DNA of 64,000 nt from Halogranum rubrum. GTDB taxonomy: Archaea; Halobacteriota; Halobacteria; Halobacteriales; Haloferacaceae. Each line of letters begins with the position of its first letter. The first letter of the stretch is position 1. Shown piece after piece: positions 36,373-45,194 of this stretch. The stretch is taken from assembly GCF_900114455.1 (NCBI RefSeq), contig NZ_FOTC01000001.1, forward strand, positions 62,001-126,000. The letters run 5' to 3'. Below the pieces are notes generated by a model. That model was not told the origin of the DNA, did no database searches, and was given only the letters and a program-made list of their open reading frames with translations. A program made the position numbers and the translations under genes.

Positions 36373-37127
36373 TATCCGTCGAACTCCCACTGGCGCAGTG
36401 CTTGGCGGACGAAGTCACCCTCGACGTCGCGGAAGTGGTTATCGCTTCCGTCGTGGTCGCCGAACTCGAAGTCGCGGACGACGACGACGGGTGTGCCGCC
36501 CGCGCCTTCGCCGGCGACGAGGTTCGCGGCGGCGGCGAGTTCGTCGACGACGTTCTGGACCGTGACACCGAGTTCGCGGCCGTCGCGGTCAGGTTCGCCC
36601 CGCCAGTCGCGACTCGCGGGCATCCCGGCCCAGCCGATGGCGACGCCGCGTTGCCCGTGGCGGAACGGTCGTCCGCAGGTGTCGGTGACGACGACGCTCT
36701 CGACGGGGAGTTCGTCGTGGATGCGTTCGGCGCTCTCGGTCGGTCGCGTCGGAAGCAGAAGGAGGTCCGACCCGGGGACGTTCGAGCGGTCGATACCGGC
36801 GTTGACGCCGACGTGGCCGAACCGCGTCTCGGTGAGCAGGAACGGGGCTTCCATGATGACCTCGGTGCTCTCCTCGAGGACGGCCTGTGCGAACCGCGGG
36901 TCTTTCTCCTCGCCGCTGATGTCGCCGAGGCGCGCAGCGATTTCCTTCGCTCGGGGACCGGCGGGGAAGTCTGCCAGATTCGCGTGTCGACCCTCCGCTT
37001 TCGAGACGATGGTGGAGGCGACGCAGACCACGTCCTCGGCGCGAAGGTCGACCCGTTCGCGGACGAGTGCCGCGATGTCGTCTCCCGGCTGAATCTCCGG
37101 GAGGTCGGGGACGGCGAGCAGTTCCAT
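36372..37127 (-). CDS. cofE: Coenzyme F420-0:L-glutamate ligase
   Basis: A 251-residue enzyme adding glutamates to F420-0 with GTP. The start MELLAVPDLPEIQPGDD is typical; later motifs are VVCVASTIVSKAEGR, HVGVNAGIDRSNVPGSDL and VTDTCGRPFRHGQRGVAIG. ATG 37127 was chosen because the in-frame upstream Met at 37202 adds unrelated residues. It is the first gene of the cofE-mer pair. Confidence 0.93.
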   Translation of the reverse strand: MELLAVPDLPEIQPGDDIAALVRERVDLRAEDVVCVASTIVSKAEGRHANLADFPAGPRAKEIAARLGDISGEEKDPRFAQAVLEESTEVIMEAPFLLTETRFGHVGVNAGIDRSNVPGSDLLLLPTRPTESAERIHDELPVESVVVTDTCGRPFRHGQRGVAIGWAGMPASRDWRGEPDRDGRELGVTVQNVVDELAAAANLVAGEGAGGTPVVVVRDFEFGDHDGSDNHFRDVEGDFVRQALRQWEFDG

Positions 37128-37202
37128 ACCGACGCTGTGCGTCGTGTACCCAAAAGGCCGCCGAAGGTGGCGAAGCGAACCGGTGTCGGAGACGCCTCTC
37201 AC

Positions 37203-37709
37203 CTACTCGCGGTGCAGACGAACCTCCATCTCGCCGTCGTCGACGCGGACGGTCAGCATCGTCTCGTCGTCGTCCGGGTTGGCACCCGTCGCGCTCCCCG
37301 GATTCAGGAGTCGGACGCCGTCGACGACGTCGTCCATCGGGTCGTGGGTGTGTCCCGAGATGCCGACGGCGTCGGGGCCGCCCTCTTCGCGGACGATGCC
37401 GGCGACGCGTTCGGCGTAGCCTGCTCTGGGTCCTGTCCCGTGAGTGACGACGAAAGTGACGCCCTCGACGGTGAGCGTCGCGACTTCGGGGAGGTCGACG
37501 CGAACCCCGTCGACGTTCCCCCGAACACCCGTGAACTGTTCACTCCCGCCCGCGAGCGACTCGACCAGTTCGAGCGTCTCCGGAGCGTCGAAGTCACCGG
37601 CGTGGACGGTGTGGTCTGCAGCCTCGACCTTCTCACGTATCCACTCGGGTATCGACGAGGCGCGGCCGGGAACGTGCGTGTCGCTGACGAGTGCGAGTTC
37701 CGTGGGCAT
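37203..37709 (-). CDS. Metallophosphoesterase (YfcE/MJ0936 type)
   Basis: A 168-residue calcineurin-like phosphodiesterase. The metal-binding motifs are SDTHV, HAGDFD, RGNVD, VVTHG and GHTHDP, followed by NPGSAT. Relatives hydrolyse phosphodiesters such as cyclic nucleotides in vitro. ATG 37709 was chosen over an in-frame Met at 37757. It is divergent from the Nudix-eIF2B gene across 56 bp. Confidence 0.88.
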   Translation of the reverse strand: MPTELALVSDTHVPGRASSIPEWIREKVEAADHTVHAGDFDAPETLELVESLAGGSEQFTGVRGNVDGVRVDLPEVATLTVEGVTFVVTHGTGPRAGYAERVAGIVREEGGPDAVGISGHTHDPMDDVVDGVRLLNPGSATGANPDDDETMLTVRVDDGEMEVRLHRE

Positions 37710-37765
37710 ACCGCTACTCCACAGAACACCACAAAAGTCGTTGTGCCCAGTTGCCAAGAGTAGCT

Positions 37766-39004
37766 ATGACACACGTCGTCACCGTCTTTCTCCGCTCGGA
37801 CGGTCGAATCCTCCTCCTCCGCCGGAGCGACGCCGTCGGGACCTATCAGGGGTGCTGGGGTGGCGTCTCGGGCTACGTCGAAGGTGACCCGACCGACGCG
37901 CTGGTCGACGCCCGTCGCGAACTCGGCGAGGAAGTCGGCGTCCGCGACGCCACGCTCGTCCGCGCGGGCGACCCAGTCGACGTCGTCGACGGCGACCACG
38001 AGTGGACCGTCCACCCCTTCCTCTTCGACTGGAACGGTGAGAGCGAACTCGCGTTCAACGACGAGGTGGCGACGGCCGAGTGGGTCCACCCGCCCGCGAT
38101 TCTCGCTCGAGAGGTAGTTCCCGCGCTCTGGGACGCTTACGACGCCGTCGCGCCGACCGTCGAAGACGTTCGCGACGACGAGACCCACGGGTCGGCGTAT
38201 ATCTCGATTCGAGCGCTCGACGTGCTCCGCGATGCGGCGGCCGTCGCCGACGACTGGGAGAGCGTCGCCGCCGTCGCCCGCGAACTCCGAGACGCTCGGC
38301 CGAGCATGGCCGCGCTGGCGAACCGAGTGAACCGCGTGATGAGCGAAGCGGAGCGGACGCCCGACGCGGTGTGCGAACGAGCGCAGGCCGCCGTCGACGA
38401 CGCGGTTCGAGCCGATTCGGCGGCGGCCGCGAACGCTGTCGACCTGCTCTCGGGAACCGTTCTCACGCTCTCGCGCTCGGGAACCGTCACCGACGCACTC
38501 CTGCGTGCTGACCTCGAACACGTCATCGTCGCCGAGTCGCGGCCCGCCCGCGAGGGCGTCGGTGTCGCCGAACGTCTCACAGCGGCTGGAATCGACGCGA
38601 CACTCGTCGCCGACGCGGCGATTGGCTACACACTGGCCGAGCGGGAGGTAGACGCCGCCGTCGTCGGCGCGGACACTGTTCTCGCGGACGCGACGGTGGT
38701 GAACAAGGTCGGAACCCGACTGCTCGCGCTGGCGGCGACGCGAGAGGACGTACCGGTCTACGTCGTCGCCGCCGGCGACAAGATTTCGCCGACCGACGAG
38801 TTCCACACCGAGTTCGGTGACCGTGTCGATATCTACGACGGTGAGCACGACGTCGACGTCCTCAACCCGACGTTCGACCGGACACCCGGTGACCTCGTGA
38901 GCGGGTTCGTCACCGAACAGGGCATGCTCTCCGCCGACGAGGTGGCCGGAGTGGCCGGCGAGCATCGTCGACTCGCCGGGTGGGACGAAGACGCGTCGGC
39001 GTGA
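37766..39004 (+). CDS. Nudix domain fused to eIF2B-like domain
   Basis: A 412-residue two-domain protein. Residues 1-140 form a Nudix domain: GYVEGDPTDALVDARRELGEEVG fits the box with Asp at the position of the first Glu. Residues 165-400 match the eIF2B/MtnA/ribose-1,5-bisphosphate isomerase fold: SGTVTDALL, VVGADTVLADATVVNKVGT and YVVAAGDKISP. The isomerase Asp region is kept (GADTV), but where MtnA and the R15P isomerase have a catalytic Cys this protein reads LTLSRSGT, with Ser. So isomerase activity is doubtful. It may act in nucleotide or ribose phosphate turnover. Confidence 0.78.
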   Translation: MTHVVTVFLRSDGRILLLRRSDAVGTYQGCWGGVSGYVEGDPTDALVDARRELGEEVGVRDATLVRAGDPVDVVDGDHEWTVHPFLFDWNGESELAFNDEVATAEWVHPPAILAREVVPALWDAYDAVAPTVEDVRDDETHGSAYISIRALDVLRDAAAVADDWESVAAVARELRDARPSMAALANRVNRVMSEAERTPDAVCERAQAAVDDAVRADSAAAANAVDLLSGTVLTLSRSGTVTDALLRADLEHVIVAESRPAREGVGVAERLTAAGIDATLVADAAIGYTLAEREVDAAVVGADTVLADATVVNKVGTRLLALAATREDVPVYVVAAGDKISPTDEFHTEFGDRVDIYDGEHDVDVLNPTFDRTPGDLVSGFVTEQGMLSADEVAGVAGEHRRLAGWDEDASA

Positions 39005-40146
<1,142 letters not shown>

Positions 40147-40236
40147 TACGACCGGCCCGTGACAGCCGGTTCCACACGAAATCGCCTGCGTCGGCAAACG
40201 AACGGCCTTTTACGCTCCGGCGTTGAACTGGTGAAC

Positions 40237-41211
40237 ATGATTTTCGAGAATCTTCCGACCACCCCCCGGTCGGAGGAACTCATCGACAAGGCGTTCTCGC
40301 GGGCGGCGCGGGCCGGTCGGGCCAAGAGCGGCCTCGAAGCCCAAGAGTCGATGCTCATCACGGCGGCGAACATCCTCTCGGACAACCTCGAAAACGTCGT
40401 CACGGCGTGGCCCGACTTCGGGACCGTCGACCCGTTCTACTACGAACTGGCCGACGCCATCGTCGACGTCGACGAGGTCCGGAAGAGCCTCTCCGAAGTG
40501 ATGTGGGCGAGTCGTCAGATTCCGGAGCTTCGAAGCGAGTATCAGTCGAAACTCCGCAACGCGAACCTCGACACGGGACGAAAGCACCGTAAACAGGCGT
40601 TCGCCCGGATGGCCGACATCATCGAGGAGATTTCAGACGACCTGCTCCGCATCGGCGAGGCACGTGACGCGCTGAAGAACCTGCCCGACATCCGCCCGGA
40701 CGAACCGGCTATCGTCGTCGCCGGCTACCCGAACGTCGGCAAGTCGTCGTTCGTCAACGCCGTCACCCGCGCCAGCAACGAGATTGCGGAGTACCCCTTC
40801 ACGACGAAGGGCGTCCAAATCGGGCACTTCGAGCGCGACCGGATTCGCTACCAGATTATCGACACGCCCGGACTGCTCGACCGGCCCGAAGAAGACCGAA
40901 ACGACATCGAGCGACAGGCTGTCAGCGCCATCGAGCATCTGGCCGACACGGTGCTGTTCTTCCTCGACCCGAGCGGCGACTGTGGCTACCCGCTCGAAGC
41001 GCAACTCGAACTCCGCGACGCCGTCGAGGCACGCTTCGCCGAGCGCGACATCCCCGTGCTCACCATCTGTAACAAGTCGGACCGCTCTCGCGACGTCGAC
41101 GCCGACGCCTACATGAGCGTCATCCAGGGCGAGAACGTCGACGGCGTACTCGACTTAGCAGTCGAAGCGGTCGGCTTCGAACCGGACATCCCGCCGTCGC
41201 GGCAGGAGTAG
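40237..41211 (+). CDS. NOG1-like GTPase
   Basis: A 324-residue GTPase of the Obg/NOG1 group. The N-terminal helical domain (residues 1-150, MIFENLPTTPRSEELIDKAF) is followed by the G domain: GYPNVGKSS (G1), TTKGVQIGHF (G2 region), DTPGLLDRP (G3) and NKSD (G4). Eukaryotic NOG1 works in 60S ribosome assembly; the archaeal forms are thought to act on the large subunit too. ATG 40237 was chosen over the in-frame 40159 start, since MIFENLP is conserved. Confidence 0.92.
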   Translation: MIFENLPTTPRSEELIDKAFSRAARAGRAKSGLEAQESMLITAANILSDNLENVVTAWPDFGTVDPFYYELADAIVDVDEVRKSLSEVMWASRQIPELRSEYQSKLRNANLDTGRKHRKQAFARMADIIEEISDDLLRIGEARDALKNLPDIRPDEPAIVVAGYPNVGKSSFVNAVTRASNEIAEYPFTTKGVQIGHFERDRIRYQIIDTPGLLDRPEEDRNDIERQAVSAIEHLADTVLFFLDPSGDCGYPLEAQLELRDAVEARFAERDIPVLTICNKSDRSRDVDADAYMSVIQGENVDGVLDLAVEAVGFEPDIPPSRQE

Positions 41212-41406
41212 GTCACTCGCGGACTGTTTCTCCCATCGACTGGCTGACTTCAACGAGGCAGACGACGGACACGCACATCGTCAGTAGCTACGCGACGTCG
41301 TACGGGACGGGTTCGTTTACGAGTAGCTCTGTTGAAGTCCTCAAAATTTGACAGATGTGGCGTGCTGAATATAGAGGGTGTATGCAGCAACTCAAAACGA
41401 GTGAGT
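41212..41406. other. Left edge of accessory island
   Basis: Non-coding. It holds GACTTCAAC (near 41249) and its inverse GTTGAAGTC (near 41331), about 80 bp apart, then an inverted copy of the dispersed motif at 41363-41380. It looks like the degraded end of a transposable element. Confidence 0.5.
41363..41380 (-). repeat. Dispersed motif, copy 2
   Basis: On the minus strand this reads CACCCTCTATATTCAGCA, identical over 18 bp to 13855-13872, which lies 27.5 kb away. Confidence 0.6.
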
Positions 41407-41940
41407 CTATTCGATGTGCTTCCGTGCGAACTCTATTTTATATTCAATTCTCTTAGGGAACGATGTTTGACACAGCTCCGTACTGTCCATCACTCCATAC
41501 ATTTTCACGAACTCTTCGTACGCGAAATAGAATTCCATAAAGTCCGGTTCATCTTTCCATCGTTCTTCGTGCCATGTGAGGTCTTGATAGTAGCCTTGAG
41601 CGGTCTGATACTTCTGAACCGCCTCTGAATCTCCAAGATACAGTAGTCCGTCCCCTTCCCACTCGTGTGTAAGACCGACGAGCACACCTTTTTGTGTATT
41701 TTCTCGAACCTCTTCGAGATGCCACCGTGCGTATTTGAACAGATGTTGAGCTCGGGCAGTATTTCCAACATGCGCATCACAGCTCATAGCTTGCAGCAAT
41801 TCACCTACCGCCCATCTCATTCGACCATCCACAGCGAAGTTGTTATCGACTAATTTTGACAGGGCGTACTTCGCATATTCTGACGCTGCCTCCTCGTAGT
41901 CTCCTGCTTTTTTTGCTTCATCGGCCTTAGAATAACTCAT
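41407..41940 (-). CDS. TPR-like hypothetical protein, low GC
   Basis: A 177-residue helical protein. The N-terminus MSYSKADEAKKAGDYEEAA, with ASEYAKYALSKL, looks like a tetratricopeptide repeat; further helices follow (GNTARAQHLFKYARWHLEEV, AVQKYQTAQGYYQDL). It is far lower in GC than its neighbours and uses codons such as AAA, TAT and ATT that are rare in this genome, and its protein is less acidic. This points to recent transfer, perhaps from a plasmid or virus. Function unknown. Confidence 0.65.
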   Translation of the reverse strand: MSYSKADEAKKAGDYEEAASEYAKYALSKLVDNNFAVDGRMRWAVGELLQAMSCDAHVGNTARAQHLFKYARWHLEEVRENTQKGVLVGLTHEWEGDGLLYLGDSEAVQKYQTAQGYYQDLTWHEERWKDEPDFMEFYFAYEEFVKMYGVMDSTELCQTSFPKRIEYKIEFARKHIE

Positions 41941-42039
41941 TCTGAATCACTATCGTCTGGATATTGTGGAGACATATCCTCTGGTTGAGCATAGTTCTTG
42001 ACGTGGTGTAGCACCATACCGAAGTGACCGACTCGCGCG

Positions 42040-42051
42040 CTCTATTCAGCA
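42040..42051 (+). repeat. Dispersed motif, shortened copy
   Basis: CTCTATTCAGCA, the same motif as at 13855 but lacking two bases (TA). It lies about 115 bp upstream of the lipoprotein start. Confidence 0.4.
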
Positions 42052-42155
42052 CGACCACAGAGACCTACCTCGTCCCTGTCAGAAGTGCCGTGCAAGATAT
42101 AGGGTGTGTCTATCCTTCCCGAATGTCTATACGTTCCTCCAACTACCATTCGACG

Positions 42156-42665
42156 ATGGCTCCCTCCACCACGCGACGCCACCTCATCGCCACTATCCCC
42201 TTCGTTACTCTCGGAGCAGGGTGCATGGGTTCTCTCCCGTTTCGTGATGAACCAGCGTCGCCACGTGTTGGCCTCGGGAAGATCAGCGTGTTCAACAGCC
42301 GGGAGGCACCGACTACTGCCGACATCACCGTTCTCAGAGACGGTCGCTCTGTGTACGAACAATCGCACACGCTCGAAGGTCGCGAAGGAAATCGCGTTGA
42401 TATGGTCGAAGTTGTTGAATCGTGGATGGGACAGAATGTCACCTACGAGGTTGCAGTAACTGCTCGCAATCCCCGAGTAGAGGCCACCTTCTCAACGTCG
42501 GACGCGGAACAACTCGTCGAGGACTGGGGCGACGACGAGTGCTTCCAGGTGCATTTCGATATCACCAGCGAGGAGATTCCGACTGCGTTCGGTGGTCTGA
42601 ATACCTGTCAACTGTCATCCCCTGATTCGACGGGGTCGGGCGATAGACCGACTCTGCGTAGGTAA
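42156..42665 (+). CDS. Tat lipoprotein of unknown function
   Basis: A 169-residue exported protein. TTRRHLIATIPFVTLGAGC is a Tat signal with a lipobox (LGAGC), so it is lipid-anchored outside the membrane. The mature domain (RVGLGKISVFNSREAPTTAD) resembles a small beta sandwich with a DGRSVYEQSHTLE strand. ATG 42156 was chosen over an in-frame 42024 start because it gives the signal peptide at the right place. It lies in the accessory island. Confidence 0.68.
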   Translation: MAPSTTRRHLIATIPFVTLGAGCMGSLPFRDEPASPRVGLGKISVFNSREAPTTADITVLRDGRSVYEQSHTLEGREGNRVDMVEVVESWMGQNVTYEVAVTARNPRVEATFSTSDAEQLVEDWGDDECFQVHFDITSEEIPTAFGGLNTCQLSSPDSTGSGDRPTLRR

Positions 42666-42995
42666 TTGAGGAGTCACTGTTCGGTAGACTCGTGCCCTCT
42701 ATCCAGCACACCCCCAACGAACTATCAGCGACTGAGTGTTCAGACAGAACCTGACGAGTCTGAACCCGCGAACAGCATCACGAGCAGTGCGAAGGGGAGG
42801 ATATCCGTTCGCATGCACGACGTCCGGCCATCGAGCGGACGACCAAAAACGGCCCGATGGGTGGGATATCGGGCTGGCAGTGGTCTCGCGACCCGGAATC
42901 CTCGTGCCTGAGCGTCTCGGTCCGAGAGGGTCGGTCATCGACCGTGGGTAGAGAGTCGGAGAGAGGTGAGTTAGCGAGCGTCAGCGGATTCCTAC
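42666..42995. other. Right edge of accessory island
   Basis: About 330 bp without a firm gene. A variant of the dispersed motif (CCCTCTATCCAGCA) lies at 42695-42708. On the minus strand, 42740-42814 encodes 24 residues starting MRTDILPFALLVMLFAG, which reads like a signal peptide cut short; a T-rich box near 42845 is at promoter distance. It may be a micropeptide or a truncated lipoprotein gene. Confidence 0.5.
42695..42708 (+). repeat. Dispersed motif, variant copy
   Basis: CCCTCTATCCAGCA matches the motif of 13855-13872 with CC in place of ATATT. It lies just past the lipoprotein gene. Confidence 0.4.
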
Positions 42996-43751
42996 TTACT
43001 CGATGTCGTAGGTGATGGTGACCGTCGCGGAGACCTCGACGGGACCGGGTTGGAGCACCGTCGACGCGCCGTCGGCGGACTCCTCGAAGGCGTACCGGGG
43101 TTGCGGGTACGGGTTGTAGTCGGCACCGGTCGAGATGGTGCGGACGCCTGCGATGCTCACACCGGCCGCGCCAGCGACGGTGTCGGCGTCGGCGCGGGCG
43201 GCGTCGACGGCGTTCTCGAGGGCTTCGGCGCGGACGTCGGCGCGCGTCTCGTCGGTCAGGGTGTACTGGACACCGTCGACGACGATGCCGTTCTCGCCGT
43301 CACCGGAGACAGCGCCGACGGCGGCGTCGATAGCGTCACCGGCCTGTTCGGGCGTGACCTCTATCTGGTAGCCGTGGGCGGCGCGGTAGCCGAGGAGTTC
43401 TCGGCCGCCGTCACGGGAGTAGTCGTACTCCGGTGAGATGCGGAAGAACGTCGTCGTGACGGCTTCCTCGGTGTCGACGCCGGCGTCGGTCAACGCGTCG
43501 AACATCGCTTGGGAGTCCTCGGCGACGGCCGAGCGAGCGGCCTCGGCGTCGCTATCGAGCGCCGAGATAGTGACGGAGACGAGCGCGAGGTCAGCGTCGG
43601 CGGAGGCGGTTCCCGTCCCCGAGACGGAGATGTTCGGCGGCGTCTCTCCGTCCGCTGGTGCGGCGGCGGAGCCACCGTCTGTCTGAAGGGGAGCAACACA
43701 GCCAGCGAGGAGTAACATCGCGGCGAATACGACGGGAAGTAACGGTCGCAT
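42996..43751 (-). CDS. SIMPL (DUF541) domain lipoprotein
   Basis: A 251-residue exported protein. The signal peptide ends in the lipobox LLAGC (Cys near residue 18), followed by a SIMPL/DUF541 domain: ISVSGTGTASADADLALVSV, RISPEYDYSRDG, GYRAAHGYQIEV and PGPVEVSATVTITYDI. The domain's role is not well defined, but it is linked to envelope stress in bacteria. ATG 43751 (MRPLLPV) was chosen over an in-frame Met at 43781. Confidence 0.85.
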   Translation of the reverse strand: MRPLLPVVFAAMLLLAGCVAPLQTDGGSAAAPADGETPPNISVSGTGTASADADLALVSVTISALDSDAEAARSAVAEDSQAMFDALTDAGVDTEEAVTTTFFRISPEYDYSRDGGRELLGYRAAHGYQIEVTPEQAGDAIDAAVGAVSGDGENGIVVDGVQYTLTDETRADVRAEALENAVDAARADADTVAGAAGVSIAGVRTISTGADYNPYPQPRYAFEESADGASTVLQPGPVEVSATVTITYDIE

Positions 43752-43827
43752 AGCTTCTATAAGGTGATATGAGATATTCAACCCGCGCTAAGCGCAAAGA
43801 CTGGTTTCACATATCAGACCGACGCGC

Positions 43828-45153
43828 TCAGGCGTCGTGGCGGAACGCATACAGTCGGGTCGTCGTGCCCGTGGGGTCGGCCGTCGAGCGGTCGGGTGTC
43901 ACAGACCCCTCCGGGTCCGGTGGTGTCTTCGTGGTGAACAAGACGGTTCCGTCCGACGAGACTGTGCCGCCTCCCGTTTTGGCGCGACGTTCGAGTTGCC
44001 AACGTTGTTCACCTGTCTCGGTGTCGAGCGCAGTGACGGTCACGCGGCCGTCGACGGCGTAGCAGACCAGAAACGCCCCGTCGACGACGACGGGAACGGT
44101 CCGACTCGGGCCGACATCGTCGTACAGTTGAGTTCCCCACACGCGCTCACCCGAGTCGAGCGAGAAGGCGGCCGCGTTGCCGTCGTTGTCGGCAACGTAT
44201 AGTCGTTCGCCGTCGACGGCGGGACGAACGCCGCCGTCGGTGAACGTCTCTCTCGCCCAGCGGCGACTGCCGTCGAGCGTCACCGCGTCGACGACGTCTC
44301 TGCCCGAGCGAAACACCGCGCCGTCGGCGACGCTGACCGGTCCGCCGGCGACGGGTCCGTCGTCGGGCGTGTATCGCCACTGGACGCTTCCGTCGGCGGT
44401 ATCGAGTGCCGTCAATCCTTCGGCGTAGGCCGTTCCGTCGACGACGGTCGGCGGCCAGTACATGTACGGCTTCGACCCGTGCCGCCAGCGCTCGGTTCCG
44501 TCCCGATTCAGACAGACGAGTCCACCCAGCGCGTCGCCGACGAACAGACCGTCGTCGGTGGCGGCGACGGGACCGAGGACCCAGTGGGACTCGGTCTCGC
44601 TTCGGCCGCGACTGTCCGTGTACTCTCTATCTTCGAACCGCGTCACCCAGTAGCGTTCGCGACTCGCGGCGTCGACGGCGAGGGCGACCCGGCCGGCGAC
44701 GAGAAACAGCGTCCCGCGGTGGTACGTCGGGCGGGACTCCACTCCCTCGAACGAGCGTCCGAGTGGCTCGCTCCAGCGGCGTTCGCCGGTGTCGAGTGCG
44801 AACGCTTCGAGCGTCGCCTCGGCGACGCCGTCGCTCGGAGCTCCCCGAGTGTGATACACCGTGTTGCCGACGACGATGGGAACCGTCGTCGGTCCGGCGA
44901 GTGACTGTGTCCACGCGAGCGACGGGGCCGCCGCCGTCGTCGTCGGGTCGGCGGCCGTTCGAGCGCGGTTCCGGCCGACGGTCGGCCACGACCCCTCGGG
45001 GGCAGGGTCACCCAGCGGTGGTTTCCGCCGGGTCGGCGTCGTCGTCTCCGCATCCTCGCCGTCGTTCGACGGCGAGAGTCCCGAACAACCGGCGAAGGCG
45101 GTGCTCCCTGCGAGTGCGAGGAACCTGCGGCGATCGGCGGCCAATCTCTCCAT
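43828..45153 (-). CDS. PQQ-like beta-propeller lipoprotein
   Basis: A 441-residue exported protein. DRRRFLALAGSTAFAGC combines a Tat motif and a lipobox. The mature part has about seven WD/PQQ-type blades, shown by repeated patterns such as ALDTGERRWSEPLG, ALDTADGSVQWRYTPD, SLDSGERVWGTQL and ALDTETGEQRWQLE. It resembles BamB-like propellers, which usually hold other proteins, and is not shown to bind PQQ. It lies upstream of and on the same strand as the SIMPL gene. Confidence 0.85.
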   Translation of the reverse strand: MERLAADRRRFLALAGSTAFAGCSGLSPSNDGEDAETTTPTRRKPPLGDPAPEGSWPTVGRNRARTAADPTTTAAAPSLAWTQSLAGPTTVPIVVGNTVYHTRGAPSDGVAEATLEAFALDTGERRWSEPLGRSFEGVESRPTYHRGTLFLVAGRVALAVDAASRERYWVTRFEDREYTDSRGRSETESHWVLGPVAATDDGLFVGDALGGLVCLNRDGTERWRHGSKPYMYWPPTVVDGTAYAEGLTALDTADGSVQWRYTPDDGPVAGGPVSVADGAVFRSGRDVVDAVTLDGSRRWARETFTDGGVRPAVDGERLYVADNDGNAAAFSLDSGERVWGTQLYDDVGPSRTVPVVVDGAFLVCYAVDGRVTVTALDTETGEQRWQLERRAKTGGGTVSSDGTVLFTTKTPPDPEGSVTPDRSTADPTGTTTRLYAFRHDA

Positions 45154-45194
45154 CGTTCATCAGAATAGTCGACGGAACAAAAGGGGTTTCTGTC

